Shown one piece after another: positions 12,310 to 23,730 of a stretch of 64,000 bases of DNA. Source of the DNA: Ananas comosus (taxonomy: Eukaryota; Streptophyta; Magnoliopsida; Poales; Bromeliaceae); contig NC_033631.1 in NCBI RefSeq assembly GCF_001540865.1, forward strand, positions 10,648,094-10,712,093, read 5' to 3'. The notes below the pieces were generated by a model. That model was not told where the DNA came from and searched no databases. It worked only from the letters and a program-made list of their open reading frames with translations. Numbering within the stretch: position 1 is the first letter of the stretch; every line of letters starts with the position of its first letter. Both the position numbers and the translations under genes were made by a program.

Positions 12310-12821
12310 CACTACAACAGAATTAGATTATAAGAACATATGTTTGGAACATTTTTGTGTAAGTGTCTCATTTATGTCAAAACTTAAAAAGAAATTTACT
12401 AATGCTTAAATATAAAGCCCAATCTAATAAAAAATAGAAGGTTACACTACTCAACTCACCCCAACCAGCCCATTCGGCCTGATTACAAACAGAAAAAAAA
12501 AAAAAAAAAATCGATTATCATCTCTCCTTCTCCCCTCACTCAATCCACTGAAATCTTAGACGAAAAGCCCTTCCCTCTCGTCCTCCTCCGCTACCGCAGC
12601 TAACAAGGCAGAATTCCGGCAGTTGCTAAATGCTTAAATAAATATTAGTAAATTAGCAACACTCTTTTAGGTTATAGCGACACTCTTTAACTGTCACTAT
12701 ATACCTAGCGACCCCATATATAGCAACACTTTTTAAAAGCGTCGGTAATTTAGCGAGCAATATTTTTTTTGATCTTTACCGATATTTAAAAGTATCGTTA
12801 TAGATCATTTTTGTTGCAGTG
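12310..12821. mobile_element. Non-autonomous CACTA (En/Spm) element, copy 1
   Basis: Starts CACTACAACA and ends TGTTGCAGTG, the CACTA-type inverted ends. AGT precedes (12307-12309) and follows (12822-12824) the element, the 3-bp target duplication expected for CACTA. The right half contains repeated subterminal words such as AGCGACAC, AGCAACAC and their complements, which in this superfamily bind transposase. It is 512 bp long and encodes no protein. A 512-bp relative lies at 56929-57440. Confidence 0.88.
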
Positions 12822-13388
12822 AGTTCACGACAATTTAATTTGTGTACGAGTCACGTATTGAAATCATTTACTGTAGTATCACAAACTACGTGCAGAACCA
12901 AACAAGTCCTCATTCTGATTAGATTGAGTTAAAAAGTTGTTTGGGTCAATGGACAACTTTGAAGTAGTTAACAAGTAGTTAACTTGAATCGCAATGATAA
13001 CGTCGACAGTTTCCGCTCGATCGGTCAATCTTGCACGGCTCAATTCTCTTAATCCACCATAAAAAAAATACTTTGATCTCTATCACCATTCAACAAGCAA
13101 ATATGTTGGTATTCTTTAGAGAGATCATGCCAACTCGCTACTGTATTCGTCATCAGATTCGATAAACATTTCTATCAATAATAAAATGAACCAACTTCAA
13201 CAAAATAAAAAATATCTCTATATATCATATATGGCTTACAAGGTGGCCAGTTTTTTCTTTGCTTTCTTTTAATTTATACCGAAAAAGTACGAAATTTAAC
13301 TTCTCAGATAAGCTAGCATGCAAGAATATTAATCGATTGCTCTAAAAACAGCGAACATAAAAATATTTAATTATGGCTACGACTTTTG

Positions 13389-13390
<2 letters not shown>
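12822..13390. other. Intergenic DNA, no gene seen
   Basis: AT-rich sequence without recognisable coding or RNA features. Confidence 0.45.

Positions 13391-13393
<3 letters not shown>

Positions 13394-13437
<44 letters not shown>
13394..13437. repeat. (TA)n microsatellite, landing site of a foldback element
   Basis: About 22 TA units. The foldback element begins at its right edge, and another (TA)n block lies at the element's far end (13981-14010). Confidence 0.95.
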
Positions 13438-13440
<3 letters not shown>

Positions 13441-13977
13441 GAGCTAGAATACTATCGATAGCAAACGGATTTCGTTGCCACTTATTTATTTTTTATAATG
13501 GAGCCTCCAAATCGACGATCGACACCGTTGAACATGATCTATATCACTTGAAGTATTTAGAAATCAAATTTCATACAATTTCAACATTGTTCTTTTATCC
13601 ATCGAGTGGACACAAAAATAAACGGCTGAAAATAAATATTCTTTAAAAAATAATGATAGAAGTCTTATAATCAAGATCAAGAGTATAGATCTTATTTTAA
13701 ATAGTTTAAAGAATTTTCTAACAAAAAATTAATTGATTTGGATATCTTTACGGCGTTAAACGAGAAAACGCCTCATATCGACCATTAAAATTACAAAATT
13801 TGAAACATTTTGATCATTAGGCAAATAATGTCGAAAAGATTTCAAATTTGATTTCTAAACACTTCAAGTGGTATAGATCATGTTCAACGGTACTGATCGT
13901 CAATTTGGAGGCTCTATCATCGAAAACAAATGGATGGCAATGGAGCCCGTTTGCTATCGATAGTATTCTAGCTCAAC
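13438..13977 (-). mobile_element. Foldback MITE, family 1 (540 bp)
   Basis: Left end GTTGAGCTAGAATACTATCG and right end complement to it. The inverted arms match over about 135 bp, including the GAGCCTCCAAAT and GTTGAACATGATCTAT blocks. A non-coding centre of about 270 bp separates them. The element is bounded by (TA)n on both sides. The centre runs in the opposite direction to the copy at 46773-47312, which is also 540 bp. It resembles rice Micron-type elements in choosing TA microsatellites, but I cannot confirm homology. Confidence 0.85.
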
Positions 13978-13980
13978 TCT

Positions 13981-13983
13981 ATC

Positions 13984-14010
<27 letters not shown>
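13981..14010. repeat. (TA)n microsatellite
   Basis: Right flank of the foldback element ending at 13977. Confidence 0.9.
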
Positions 14011-14015
<5 letters not shown>

Positions 14016-14354
14016 TGGGTCGTCACGCTATGAATCTTTGATTTGATCCTCGTTTCAACAAGAGAAAAAAAAAAAAAAAAAACAAAAGAGAAAATGTAAA
14101 GCATCTAAATGCCGAGATTTAAATTCATTAAATTATTATATACCTTGAACTGGACGTGGTATAAAGTAGAGGTGGCGCCTCTTCTAAGTTCTAATTCTTT
14201 TTTTATACATATTAATTTCTTAATGAGTAGATAAATTAATGAGCTAATCAATGGCATTGCAAGACTAAGCTTGCCTACTTGACTCTTGACTCTTGACTAA
14301 GTTGGTAATAATTAAATAATTACTGGTGTTACATGTATCTCCAAAAGTATTATA

Positions 14355-14995
14355 AAAAGAGAAATGCTTCAATACACTGTCCAATTTAAATTTGACCATT
14401 TAAATTTTTTATATTAAGATTGACTTTTACGATGATAACTTGCTCAACAGGTTACCAATTAATCGTAAAGATAATATTTGAAAATATATATTAGCTAATT
14501 ACCGAATTTAAAATTTAACTTGAGTTTAAACTTTATATTTATAATTGTATAAATTAAATTTAAATTTTAGAAAGAGAATTTTATATTTAAATGGGTAAAC
14601 ATTTCAATTCAAATTGTTAATTCAATATTAAACTAACATGAAAGTTCAAAGATGTTAATCTCTTTAAAATTGTAATCTAAGTTATAGTGTATTTATAAAC
14701 TTTTATTATTTATTTAAATAAAATATTTTTATATTTTAAAGTAAGTTGGAATTGTTAATTCAATATTGAAAAACAATATTAAATTTCAAAAATATTGATC
14801 AAATTTAAATTATAAATTTAGATTTAATTTATATTATAGTTAAAAAAATAAATTTTATTAACTACATAAACATAAAATTTTGATGTTTGAAAATTAATTT
14901 TAAATTATAAATTACTAAATTTATGACTCAATGTTATCACAAATTATTATTAAAACCGGTATTCAAAATGGGTAATCCAATTAAAAACTCATTCT
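14355..14995. mobile_element. Decayed relative of the 6436-7178 MITE
   Basis: The left end GAGAAATGCTTCAATACACT, then the phrase CTCAACAGGTTACCAATT, follow the same order as in the element at 6436 (GAGGAATGCTTC ... TGAACAGGTTACCGATT). The right boundary is not clear. The interior is AT-rich and non-coding. Confidence 0.45.
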
Positions 14996-15442
14996 CTCCT
15001 GGATTCAAGGATGGCATGCAAAACTTTCCAATATTAGCTATTTAACTTTTCAATATTACCTCTTTTATTTTTTGAAAAAATTTCTAGATTCACATACCTG
15101 GTGACCGGCACTGCTTGTGCAATAGTGGATCATCTTTTTATATGCATAAATCTTAATCCTTTATTGATTAAAGATAAGCGGCTAATATTAGAACAGATTA
15201 TTGAAGTATTGCTCTTGTAAAAATACAGCTAATAAGTCAGCATTACTTATGCAAACAGATGTTGGTAATTTGTATAGTTTTTTAGATTGCTCATCCAAAT
15301 ATGACTCGGCATCTAAGATTTACGAGTCCAATCGATTACTTGTTACTAATTACATTTATAATACCCACTTATTAATAATAATTTTGAAAACTACTAAGTG
15401 AATATGACATTGCTNCCCCCCCCCCAAAAAAATACAGGAGAA

Positions 15443-15622
15443 GATCAAATGAAAAAATATTTTTTTGAGAGATAGGTAGCACGCTACCCGTTTCGTTTAT
15501 TTCGCTTAGAAATAAACTTAGCTGAAAATGTGAATCAACTAGGATTCGAACCTGGGACCTCAGATACCAACCACCAAACCTTTTGCCACTTGTTCTAGAG
15601 ACGGTCGGTGATCAAATGAAAA
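15443..15622 (-). mobile_element. tRNA-derived SINE, copy 1, with 13-bp target duplication
   Basis: Read on the minus strand, the element has an A-box-like stretch (AAGTGGCAAAAGGTTTGGTGG), a B-box GGTTCGAATCC, then a conserved tail ending CTATCTCTC plus poly-A. GATCAAATGAAAA occurs at 15443-15455 and again at 15610-15622, directly flanking the 154-bp body, as expected for L1-type retroposition. Three other copies of the family occur in the window. Confidence 0.88.
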
Positions 15623-16744
15623 TGTGATCTTCTTCTTGGTGGTTTTTAGCTAAAGCATATATGATTCCACAAAACTATTTCCTTTAACAGCGGTTTCCCC
15701 TCTCTCCAGTATCTACTGGTCTCTAATTTCCAAAGAGTTGTTACATTACAAATATTATTTTAGTACAAACTAACGTAGCACTAGTTTTAATTTCCCCTTA
15801 TTCGGCGCAACAAATTCAGAGACATATACTTTTTCGCACTGAAATGGTAAAATTGGAGACCCTCTGAAACACATCTGAATAATTCCACCATTCTAGAAGA
15901 AGATTTAAAGATTTTTTGGCCATTTTATAGGAAAAAAGAAACTTAATAGAGGATTTTTTTTTTTTCCCTCCTATATAAATTTGGACGCGTGATGATTTTT
16001 TATGTACATCCAATGAAAATAATCACAGGAGATTCTACAAGCAGGGGAAAAATTAAAAGCCAAATATATCCTTCCTTTCATAGTAGATACATACGATATA
16101 AGACGAAACAAATCCACGGATTTGTGACAACACAATACGGAGAATGCGTCAGTGAAAAGTACTTTATTTTTATAAAATTTATCACCTTGTTTATGTGGTA
16201 TTGTTTGGTCGTAATGTTATTTTCCTTTTTGGTTACGCGTAATTTTCATGATCTCATCCAAAAATATAAAAGTGTATTTTTATTATTTTTTTTGTTTAGA
16301 TTCTTTTATCCCAATAACATTAGGTAATCCTTAGCACCAAACTAGGCGTAAATTACACTATTATCTTTTTGCAGCATTTCGTTGGTAAACCCTAACCACG
16401 AAAAAGAAAAACAAAATACAAGAGAGACCACGGAATGGCGAAGAGTAATGGAGAACGGGTAATCCCATGAGAAAGGTAAAACTAAGGGCCAGTTTGGGGA
16501 TTGAGACACATCTAATACTATAAGCCAAATAAAGTTAAGGCGCAGATATATATATGAATCTACTTTTCCCTTTATTTGGTAGAATCGCAAAAAATATATC
16601 ATAACCGGTTAAACGCAATAGATGAAATCCGATATTACGTACAGAAACTAATGTACTTTCTAAATGCATATAATACAGTCTCTCCATAGTTCCAAACAAA
16701 GCCTAAAATATAATTAATAAGTCAGGTTTGTTTACTTAATTTAT
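15623..16744. other. Intergenic DNA, no gene seen
   Basis: The longest reading frames (16 to 16.6 kb, up to 112 codons) have no recognisable domain and AT-driven composition. No RNA gene seen. Confidence 0.45.
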
Positions 16745-17119
16745 AGTTTAATTGTACTTCCGATCATCAAACTATAAGATGTAGGACACTTTGGTTCTCA
16801 AACTTTATTATTGTAATTTCTAGCTCAAATTTTAAAAATTATTACAATCAAATCCGGCAATTCAATCTAGTTGACCAAATGTTGACGTATAGATGATGTA
16901 TACGTGGCATGACATTCTAATTATTGCCGTATCATCAGTCCCCAATACTGTTATCTTACTTTTATATTAATGACACATCAATATTTAATTAACTAAAACA
17001 AATTGTGAAACTTAACAGTCATAATCAAAAAGTTCAATAAAAAATTACAACTGATTAAAATTTCAGGATCAAAATGTTGGGCCTCTTATAGTTTGAGGAC
17101 CATAAATGTAATTTAGCCA
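16745..17119. mobile_element. MITE with roughly 55-bp inverted ends
   Basis: The left arm contains ATCATCAAACTATAAGA and the right arm its complement TCTTATAGTTTGAGGAC in the same position, with flanking words matching over about 55 bp. The centre is non-coding. A diverged relative of the left half seems to occur near 50055-50200. Confidence 0.7.
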
Positions 17120-18060
17120 AATTTTATTGTACATATGGCTTGGCAAAAGTTGATTACCAACACATGCATTATGTCAGCAAACTAAAATGTTAAACAAAAA
17201 GATGGCACAGTTTCTCACGTTTTTGGTTGAAAACACACACACACACACCCCCCTCCTATGGTCAAACTGAGATACGCTCAAGGATAAAAAAATAAATTAT
17301 ATGTTTATCGTACTTTTTGACGGTGACTTATTCCACTAGTTTAAACGGCTAGTACATTCATAATATATATCAATATATCATTACTCCATATAAAATGGAA
17401 AGGAGAAATGTGTCACGCTAGTTTTTTTCTCAGAACAAAATTAATTCTCAAATTATGTTTGAATCATTTTTTTTTGATTCCCCACAACCCAGACTTCAGA
17501 TTAAACATTGGTTTTGATTAAACTAAAGTTGAGATAAAATTAATTCCATAACTAGACTTGGTATTAAACATAAATTTAACTAAACTAAAATTTAGATAAA
17601 AATTAACTTCCAAACTGCTATTTGCTTCCCCGAAATCGTGTCGCAACCGAACTTGATTTACGGCGAATCAAACAACAAAAGTGAGAATTTAGTCCCGAAC
17701 GTGACTTCACCCCCTCGGCTGTCGGTGGAACAATGATGCCGTTTGCATAACCAATTGAATCCTCACTTTGTTCTCGAACTTTGTAAAATTTTTGCAAGCA
17801 AACACCTAATCTCTGTTATCAAGTTTATTTATAGAATGAAAGAAAGAAAAGATTACAATGAATCGAAACAAGAACCAAGTTGTGGATATTACTGGATAGA
17901 GACCAAAACGAAAAATCACGCTGGTGATAGTGCAACTTATAAACATTCACAAGGTTCCTACACAAAAATGGTGAATAACACGAGATTAGTACTTACCCCT
18001 TGCGAAGCAGGCTAGGCCATGCGCCGTGCTCAAATTACTTCAATCCCCACCATCCAACTT
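17120..18060. other. Intergenic DNA, no gene seen
   Basis: A reading frame of 90 codons (17743-18015, plus) has no recognisable domain and I do not support it as a gene. Nothing else recognised. Confidence 0.4.
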
Positions 18061-18069
18061 ATTTTTAAC

Positions 18070-18110
<41 letters not shown>
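18070..18110. repeat. (TA)n microsatellite
   Basis: About 20 TA units. Confidence 0.93.
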
Positions 18111-18112
<2 letters not shown>

Positions 18113-18142
18113 GAGGCTTCTTTTATTGGATGCTCGTACTTC

Positions 18143-18350
18143 AATCCCCACCATCCAACTTATTTTTAACCATTACATCGACAAAATGCAGCCTTCTCAT
18201 CGAATGGCAGAGACGACAGCTCTGAAGACACAGTGGTGCACGAGATGACNCCCACCATCCAACTTATTTTTAACCATTACATCGACAAAATGCAGCCTTC
18301 TCATCGAATGGCAGAGACGACAGCTCTGAAGACACAGTGGTGCACTAAAT
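18143..18350. repeat. Near-exact 100-bp direct duplication with an N at the junction
   Basis: The block starting CCCACCATCCAACTTATTTT at about 18147 recurs at about 18251 with no difference that I can see up to CAGTGGTGCAC. A single N (18250) sits exactly at the start of the second copy. The first 30 bases occur a third time near 18036. The N position suggests an assembly join, not biology. Confidence 0.85.
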
Positions 18351-18359
18351 GTACCAATA

Positions 18360-20830
18360 ATCAGCCATTGGATAGTATATATTAATATGACAAAGGCAAA
18401 AATAGAGCCAAAAAAACTAAGATAATGGGAAAGTATCTATTAATATAGCCAGGGCAAAAGAGAGTAAAATAGGGGGGAAAAAAAAAAGAAGAAAAAAAAA
18501 GAAGGGAACAATACCGAAGCAGCAGGAACTGATTACTTAATTAAACATGGAACGACGAAATATGAAGCTATATGGAGCTAGCCTTCCCCAACCCCCAAAC
18601 GCTGCATTGAGGAATACCAACACTAGAAGCCGGCATACTGCAAATCAAAACAAAGCTACCGTCAGCTTAAACCTGTCCGAAAAGAAGAAAAAGAAATTGC
18701 TCGAGCAAAATAAAATGCCGCCGAATGGCTTTCAAAAGCATGATTTTGGGCAGCTGATATTAGAACAAAAGATCTAGGATAAAGAGATCTTAGGGTAACA
18801 ACGGTAACAGCACATGGTTTTTAACATTTGAATCAACATATGTTAATGCAAAGTGTTGGAAGCTTGAAATTTGAGAGAAATGGATAAAACTTGATTACTG
18901 CAAGCAAACTAAAACAGACAAAGTTATGCCTTTTTAAGTTTACTCTAAAGATCACCAAAGTCACTTTACACAGTCCACGAGTAAGATATCATTTTATGTT
19001 TCGGCTTTTGCAGGATTCATGGAATTTGGCTATTTTACGTTTGAGCTTCTGCTTTTGATAGTCTCTCCAAAAACTCTAATTAGCCAACATTACGTGGGTA
19101 AATCTCCAGAAATTCAATAAGGAATTTGTTTAGACTTTAGATTGTCTTTGTATAAAATATCATTGATTTCCAAATTTATGTGTATTAAGATATATCAAGA
19201 TAACAAGTAATGAAAAGAGTTAGCACCAATACAACTTAGATATATGCCCACCAGAATGCCATATGCATGTTATATATAACAAAGAGTAACTATAAGATAT
19301 AACATATAGACTATAAACAAGCTTGGAACAGTAACTGTTTATGTATGCTTTTACTTTCGACACTTTCAAGATCAAAATCATGTGAAAAATTAGACATCCT
19401 GGCTGCACACTTTGTGTGTTGTTTGTTGAATAGAAAACTCTTGAATTCTCAGCCCTCCAAAACTTTTAAGGAAAACTTATACTTTGAACGATTTTTCGAC
19501 AAAACTGGCAAAAAAAAAAAGAAACAACAGCAGTTGCTAAGATAACGAAACCTTAAGCAGTATTGGATTGTGTGGTCCTGAAATTTCAAAATTGCTGAAG
19601 AATAAAATTCCCAGCAAATCTACGACATTGGAACTAAAACCAGGATTACCGTCCCAGTTGATTGGTGTCAAATACAAGTCCTTCTAAAGACCAATTTCCT
19701 TTCAAAGATAAGCCAGAACTTGCAGACTCTAATTCTGCAACAAGATGCTAAGAGCACCTGTCAAAACCGGTTAAACATCACTTTTAGCCTAGGCAATGGA
19801 AAGGTTCACTGCCCCTCCACATGTTATGTGGCTCGTCTCCTGAACATATCGCTATCTTCCTAGTCTCTTCAACACATCACCATCTTCCTACTAAAGACCT
19901 GTCCCTCCAGGAAAATATACAACTGTCCCAGGGGGGAAAAAACAAAGATAATCATTCTCTGCCATATTATTAAACATCTACACAAATTCACCCTACTTGA
20001 CTACCCATAATTCCAGAAATACAAGTCAACAAATTCAAGATGAATCAAACTATCTGTTAAAATCCATATTCTTAGACGACTCGCACTCATTGGCGTAATA
20101 TATATCACATGCAGGATCAAACAAAAAAAAAACATCTGTCCACCAATTCACCTCACAATCCAAGCCAACCCAAAGATTCTGTATGAAAAGCTCTATCAAA
20201 TTAAAATTCCAAGAAAAGTCATCATATTGGCAAATTCCTCAGCCCTCCCATTGCCAAGCCTGACCTCCATCAACATGAATTACATTAATATACTGCACAA
20301 CACCCATGCATTGAAAAAGAAGTAAAAGAGCATGTAAAGAGAAGGAAAAAAAAAATGCCATGAAAAGGAGGCCATAAAAGTCAATGCAATAAAACATTGT
20401 ACGCTCTACACTTTAAACAAAAGGAAATGGCAAGAGATAACAAGCTTTGAAAGTCCAAGGGGAACAATAATTTGATAGTATAACAAGCAATATGTTCAAG
20501 ACGGGAAAAAGATCAAATAACAAAGGAAAAACATCAAGCCCCATAACCGACCATCTATACTACAAATTGACTAGGATGCATATGAAATAGAGTTTCGTCA
20601 ACTGCTTCTTTGGTTTCCGAATGTAAAAAAGAAGTACAGCCTTAGAGCCACCAGCATCATAAAAGAGAGGAGAATTCAATCACAAAATCAATCTGAAAAT
20701 GCTAGGAAATTAAAGGCAAAACAGAAACAGGAACAAGTGAAGATCATGTATTCCTTAAATAACTAAACATTAGCAATGATATTTGCTGATCGAACTAAAC
20801 ATGAAATATATAAGAAAAACATAAATGACA
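18360..20830. other. Possible 3' region of the NF-YB gene, otherwise no gene seen
   Basis: Lies downstream of the last NF-YB exon I can place. It may contain a final exon and 3' UTR. One weak candidate is 20259-20239 (minus), which follows a CAG acceptor in the right phase and adds AWQWEG before a stop. Nothing else is recognisable. Confidence 0.35.
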
Positions 20831-20852
20831 GGAAAGCTAGCCTTGACGGAAA

Positions 20853-21943
20853 TCAGTAACCTACCGAAGCCCCAGGGTCACCATTAATTACACCTTCTTT
20901 CTTTCCTGATTGATCGGCAGGGCGTGAACCCTTGCTGTCCCCCTTCAAGTTTGGACAATAGAGAATAAAAAGGTTAAAATTTGCAGGGACTACCTCACCT
21001 ATAGACCATTTTGTGATACACCTCTCAACATTTTTTTTTTCCGATTGATACACCCACGATTTCTCCTTTTTTTAACTTTAATTAATTTTAATAGTGAGTC
21101 TGGTAGATTTCACTGTCCTGACATTTTTTCAGTGGATGGAATCAATTTTAACAAAACCACAATTCAATTTAGAAAGAAAACTTAAAACAAAGCAATTAAA
21201 AGTTGAGAGAGAACCATTTATGGCATATAGTTGAGAGGTCACCATACATTTTTAGCAAATGATAAAAAGCCAACTCATTCAAATGTACTGGATACTTCAA
21301 TTAAAAGGGTCGGTGTACAAATTTTATGACCAAAATAAGTACCTCCATCTGTAGCACCAGCATCATCAGTTTCATAATGCGTTCAGATGCAGGGGAGCAA
21401 TTAACCACCGAAAAAAAAAAAGTAAGTTTTTTGAGAAAGGAAAGTATTAAATTCAAAAGATAAGCAATGATTTGATTGATATGAAAATCTGATAAATAAA
21501 AGGCAATTACTTCTCTATAGAGCTGCAAATAGAGCTTGAGGGGTTCGACGTAATCCTCAAACCCTAGCGTCCCCATCGCCCAGAGCAGGTCGTCGCCATT
21601 GATCGTCTTCCTCTTCTCCCTTTGGCACTTGTCGCTGGCCCTGCTCCAAAACCCTAGAAATCACAACCAAAACAGCGGAAACGAAACCGACGGAGCGAGA
21701 AGAGGAGAGGAAGAGGATGGGGTTAGGGCACCGAACTCGCTGGTGACGAAGCTGATGAACTCGGAGACGCACTCCTGGATGGATTCCTTAGCGTCCTTGG
21801 ATATCTTCCCGTTCTCCGGGATCGCCTTCCTCATGATGCGCCCGATGTTGGCGATCGGGAGGAACCGGTCGTGCTCCCGCGATCCCGCCGAGGTCGCCGG
21901 AGTGGCCGCTATCGGGCGTGCCCGGGGCCGCGAACTCCGCCAT
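20853..21943 (-). CDS. NF-YB: NF-YB (CBF-A/HAP3) CCAAT-box subunit, four exons, frameshifted as read
   Basis: Minus-strand exons: 21943-21737, 21640-21511, a 6-base microexon 21348-21343 (Met-Glu), and 20942-20865, which can read on to TGA at 20853. The histone fold runs from [16 protein letters not shown] through [17 protein letters not shown], then [20 protein letters not shown] and [18 protein letters not shown]. It is the subunit that pairs with NF-YC and then NF-YA to bind CCAAT boxes in the nucleus. A lysine in SKDAKE, not the aspartate of LEC1-type members, places it in the non-LEC1 class. The natural start [16 protein letters not shown] is out of frame with the fold by one base; an extra G in a GGG run (21884-21886) would explain it. 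With that base ignored all four exons join in phase and give about 140-143 residues. A frame open from 22287 reaches the fold without a shift, but its first 140 residues are low-complexity. Confidence 0.85.
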
Positions 21944-22241
21944 GGAGCCCTCCCCCGAGATGCGTCCCAAACCCTAGACCTAAATCCATGAGGAGAAGAG
22001 AGAGAAGAGGGGGGGTTAGGGTTTGTACGTAGAAGATGCGAGGAGTGTTTAAAATGGGGGGGTGGAGGAGTACGCGAGGAGGAGGAAGGAGAAGAAGGCG
22101 ATGGACGGCGGAGATGGGGGTTCGGAGGGCCGGGGTTGGGATCAGAGCCGTCGATTGGGTCGTGCGATGGGAGTCGTTCATCAGGGGGAGGAGAGAGATC
22201 GCCCGGGACTGTTAACACCGATGAGAGCGGGACGGAGACTA

Positions 22242-22245
<4 letters not shown>

Positions 22246-22273
<28 letters not shown>
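22246..22273. repeat. (GA)n microsatellite in NF-YB 5' region
   Basis: About 14 GA units. On the coding strand it is a CT tract about 300 bp upstream of the NF-YB start, a common position for pyrimidine-rich 5' UTR or promoter tracts in plants. Confidence 0.93.
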
Positions 22274-22276
<3 letters not shown>

Positions 22277-22704
22277 GTTTTGGCCACATGGTGGTGTACT
22301 TTAGAAAAAAACCGTGCTAAGTGGTGTGTACATTACGTGTACTACCCTGCTTGGAGTACACGAGAAGCGCGTGAGATATAATAATATCATCATAACAACA
22401 AGGTTAAAAAAAAAAATAGAAAAATTGTAAAAATGTAGATCCGCTGATTCCGCTCTTGAATTAATTGATTAATTTAACCGAAAGTAACAAACTTTTGGAA
22501 ACCTCTTTTAAACTGACCTACGGAAGAGGGGGGGGGGGGTCCTCAAAAATCTTTACCTCCTTACTCAGATTTTACCTTTGACCTTTTTACCTAATATAAA
22601 TATAAATAAATAGAGTGGCCAAGTGAGTCACGCGCGACCCAAGTGATGAGTCCAGAGGTAAAGTAAGGTGTGAGATGGGCTTGCTGGATCCTTACCTACA
22701 AGAC
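22274..22704. other. NF-YB upstream region, truncated by the retrotransposon
   Basis: This is the remaining 430 bp of NF-YB upstream DNA before the retrotransposon's left target duplication. It contains a run of G (22527-22540). No gene seen. Confidence 0.5.
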
Positions 22705-22709
22705 CTAGC

Positions 22710-23458
22710 TGTCACGCCTGCCAAGTAAAATAGGAGGATTAGGAGTAGAGTATAGTAGGATAGTTAGAATAAAAGTAAGGGTAGAGAGGAGGCTTAGCTT
22801 TTCTTTACTTCAAGTCTCAGGTTGTGAAGCCTCAACCGTCAATCATGGAGTCTGGGGGAAGACCGCAGTGAGGGAGGTATCGGTGGAGATGAGGGCGATG
22901 GTAGTGAGGGGAAGAAGGGGGCGAACGGACGAGGAGGCTAGGGTAGCCGACCGTTCTGAGGTTCTAGTCAGTTCTGATGGATCCGGGCGTGAAGAAGGGC
23001 GGACCCGACAAGCCATCCGGAGGTGACCCAATGAAGAGGCCCACGCAGGGGGCCCATAACTTCAGGAAAAGGCCCAGAGAAAGGCTGCGCTAGTGGCGGG
23101 AAGCAACAGAGCTTGGGATAGTCCAATTAGGATTAGGGTTTTGTTTCTATTCTATTGTTGAGAATAAAAGGGCAGCGTGTAATCAAAGAAATTAGGAAAA
23201 TATTAATGAAACTTTCTTCTTCCTCATCTTCCCTTCCATCCCCTTAATCCCTCTTAATCTTTCTCTTTCTTTTCCCTCTTTTCATTCTTCCTGTTCCTCT
23301 TTTTCTATTCTTTCTTTACCTTCTTATTCACAGCAATCACGATTCGGGTCCAAATCTGATCCGAGTCAAGCAGTTACGTGATCCATCATCCTCGGCGCCG
23401 TCCAACGTTTCAGCGACATCTCATCCTCGACGGGTTGCGCCGAGTCAGGTACGTAACA
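22710..23458 (+). repeat. 5' LTR
   Basis: Starts TGTCACGCCTG and ends GTACGTAACA, with TG...CA termini. It pairs with the 3' LTR over its entire length. AATAAAAGG near 23163 could serve as a TATA or polyadenylation signal. Confidence 0.95.
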
Positions 23459-23460
23459 AT

Positions 23461-23472
23461 TGGTATCAGAGC
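23461..23472 (+). other. Primer binding site (initiator tRNA-Met)
   Basis: TGGTATCAGAGC begins two bases after the 5' LTR, the usual plant primer site complementary to the 3' end of initiator tRNA-Met. Confidence 0.95.
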
Positions 23473-23730
23473 GGTACGACCCCAGGGCGTTGTGTGGTGA
23501 AATCGCTTCCTAACTCCGATCGAGTATTGTCGAGTTTAATCGCGAAAAGATTTCCGCGCTGCCAAATCTGATCCGAGATCGGGTTTGGACAAAGGAAACC
23601 ACCACAGTAACAACCCTGTGCCGAATCACGCTCGAAATACATTCAATCATTCTCGGATTTTAGCAAGATTGGGGGTAAACGAGGCAACAAGTTTAGATTT
23701 AACCCAAAAGAATATCTTGATGAGATAGAG

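Noticed and set aside
17743..18015. 90-codon plus-strand frame
   Set aside because: No recognisable domain, no promoter seen, and adjacent to assembly-suspect repeats.
21661..22287. Continuous minus frame from 22287 through the NF-YB fold as a 208-residue protein
   Set aside because: Its first 140 residues are Ser/Pro-rich low complexity starting in a CT repeat, and the frame overruns the exon 1 donor. I kept it only as an alternative start for NF-YB.
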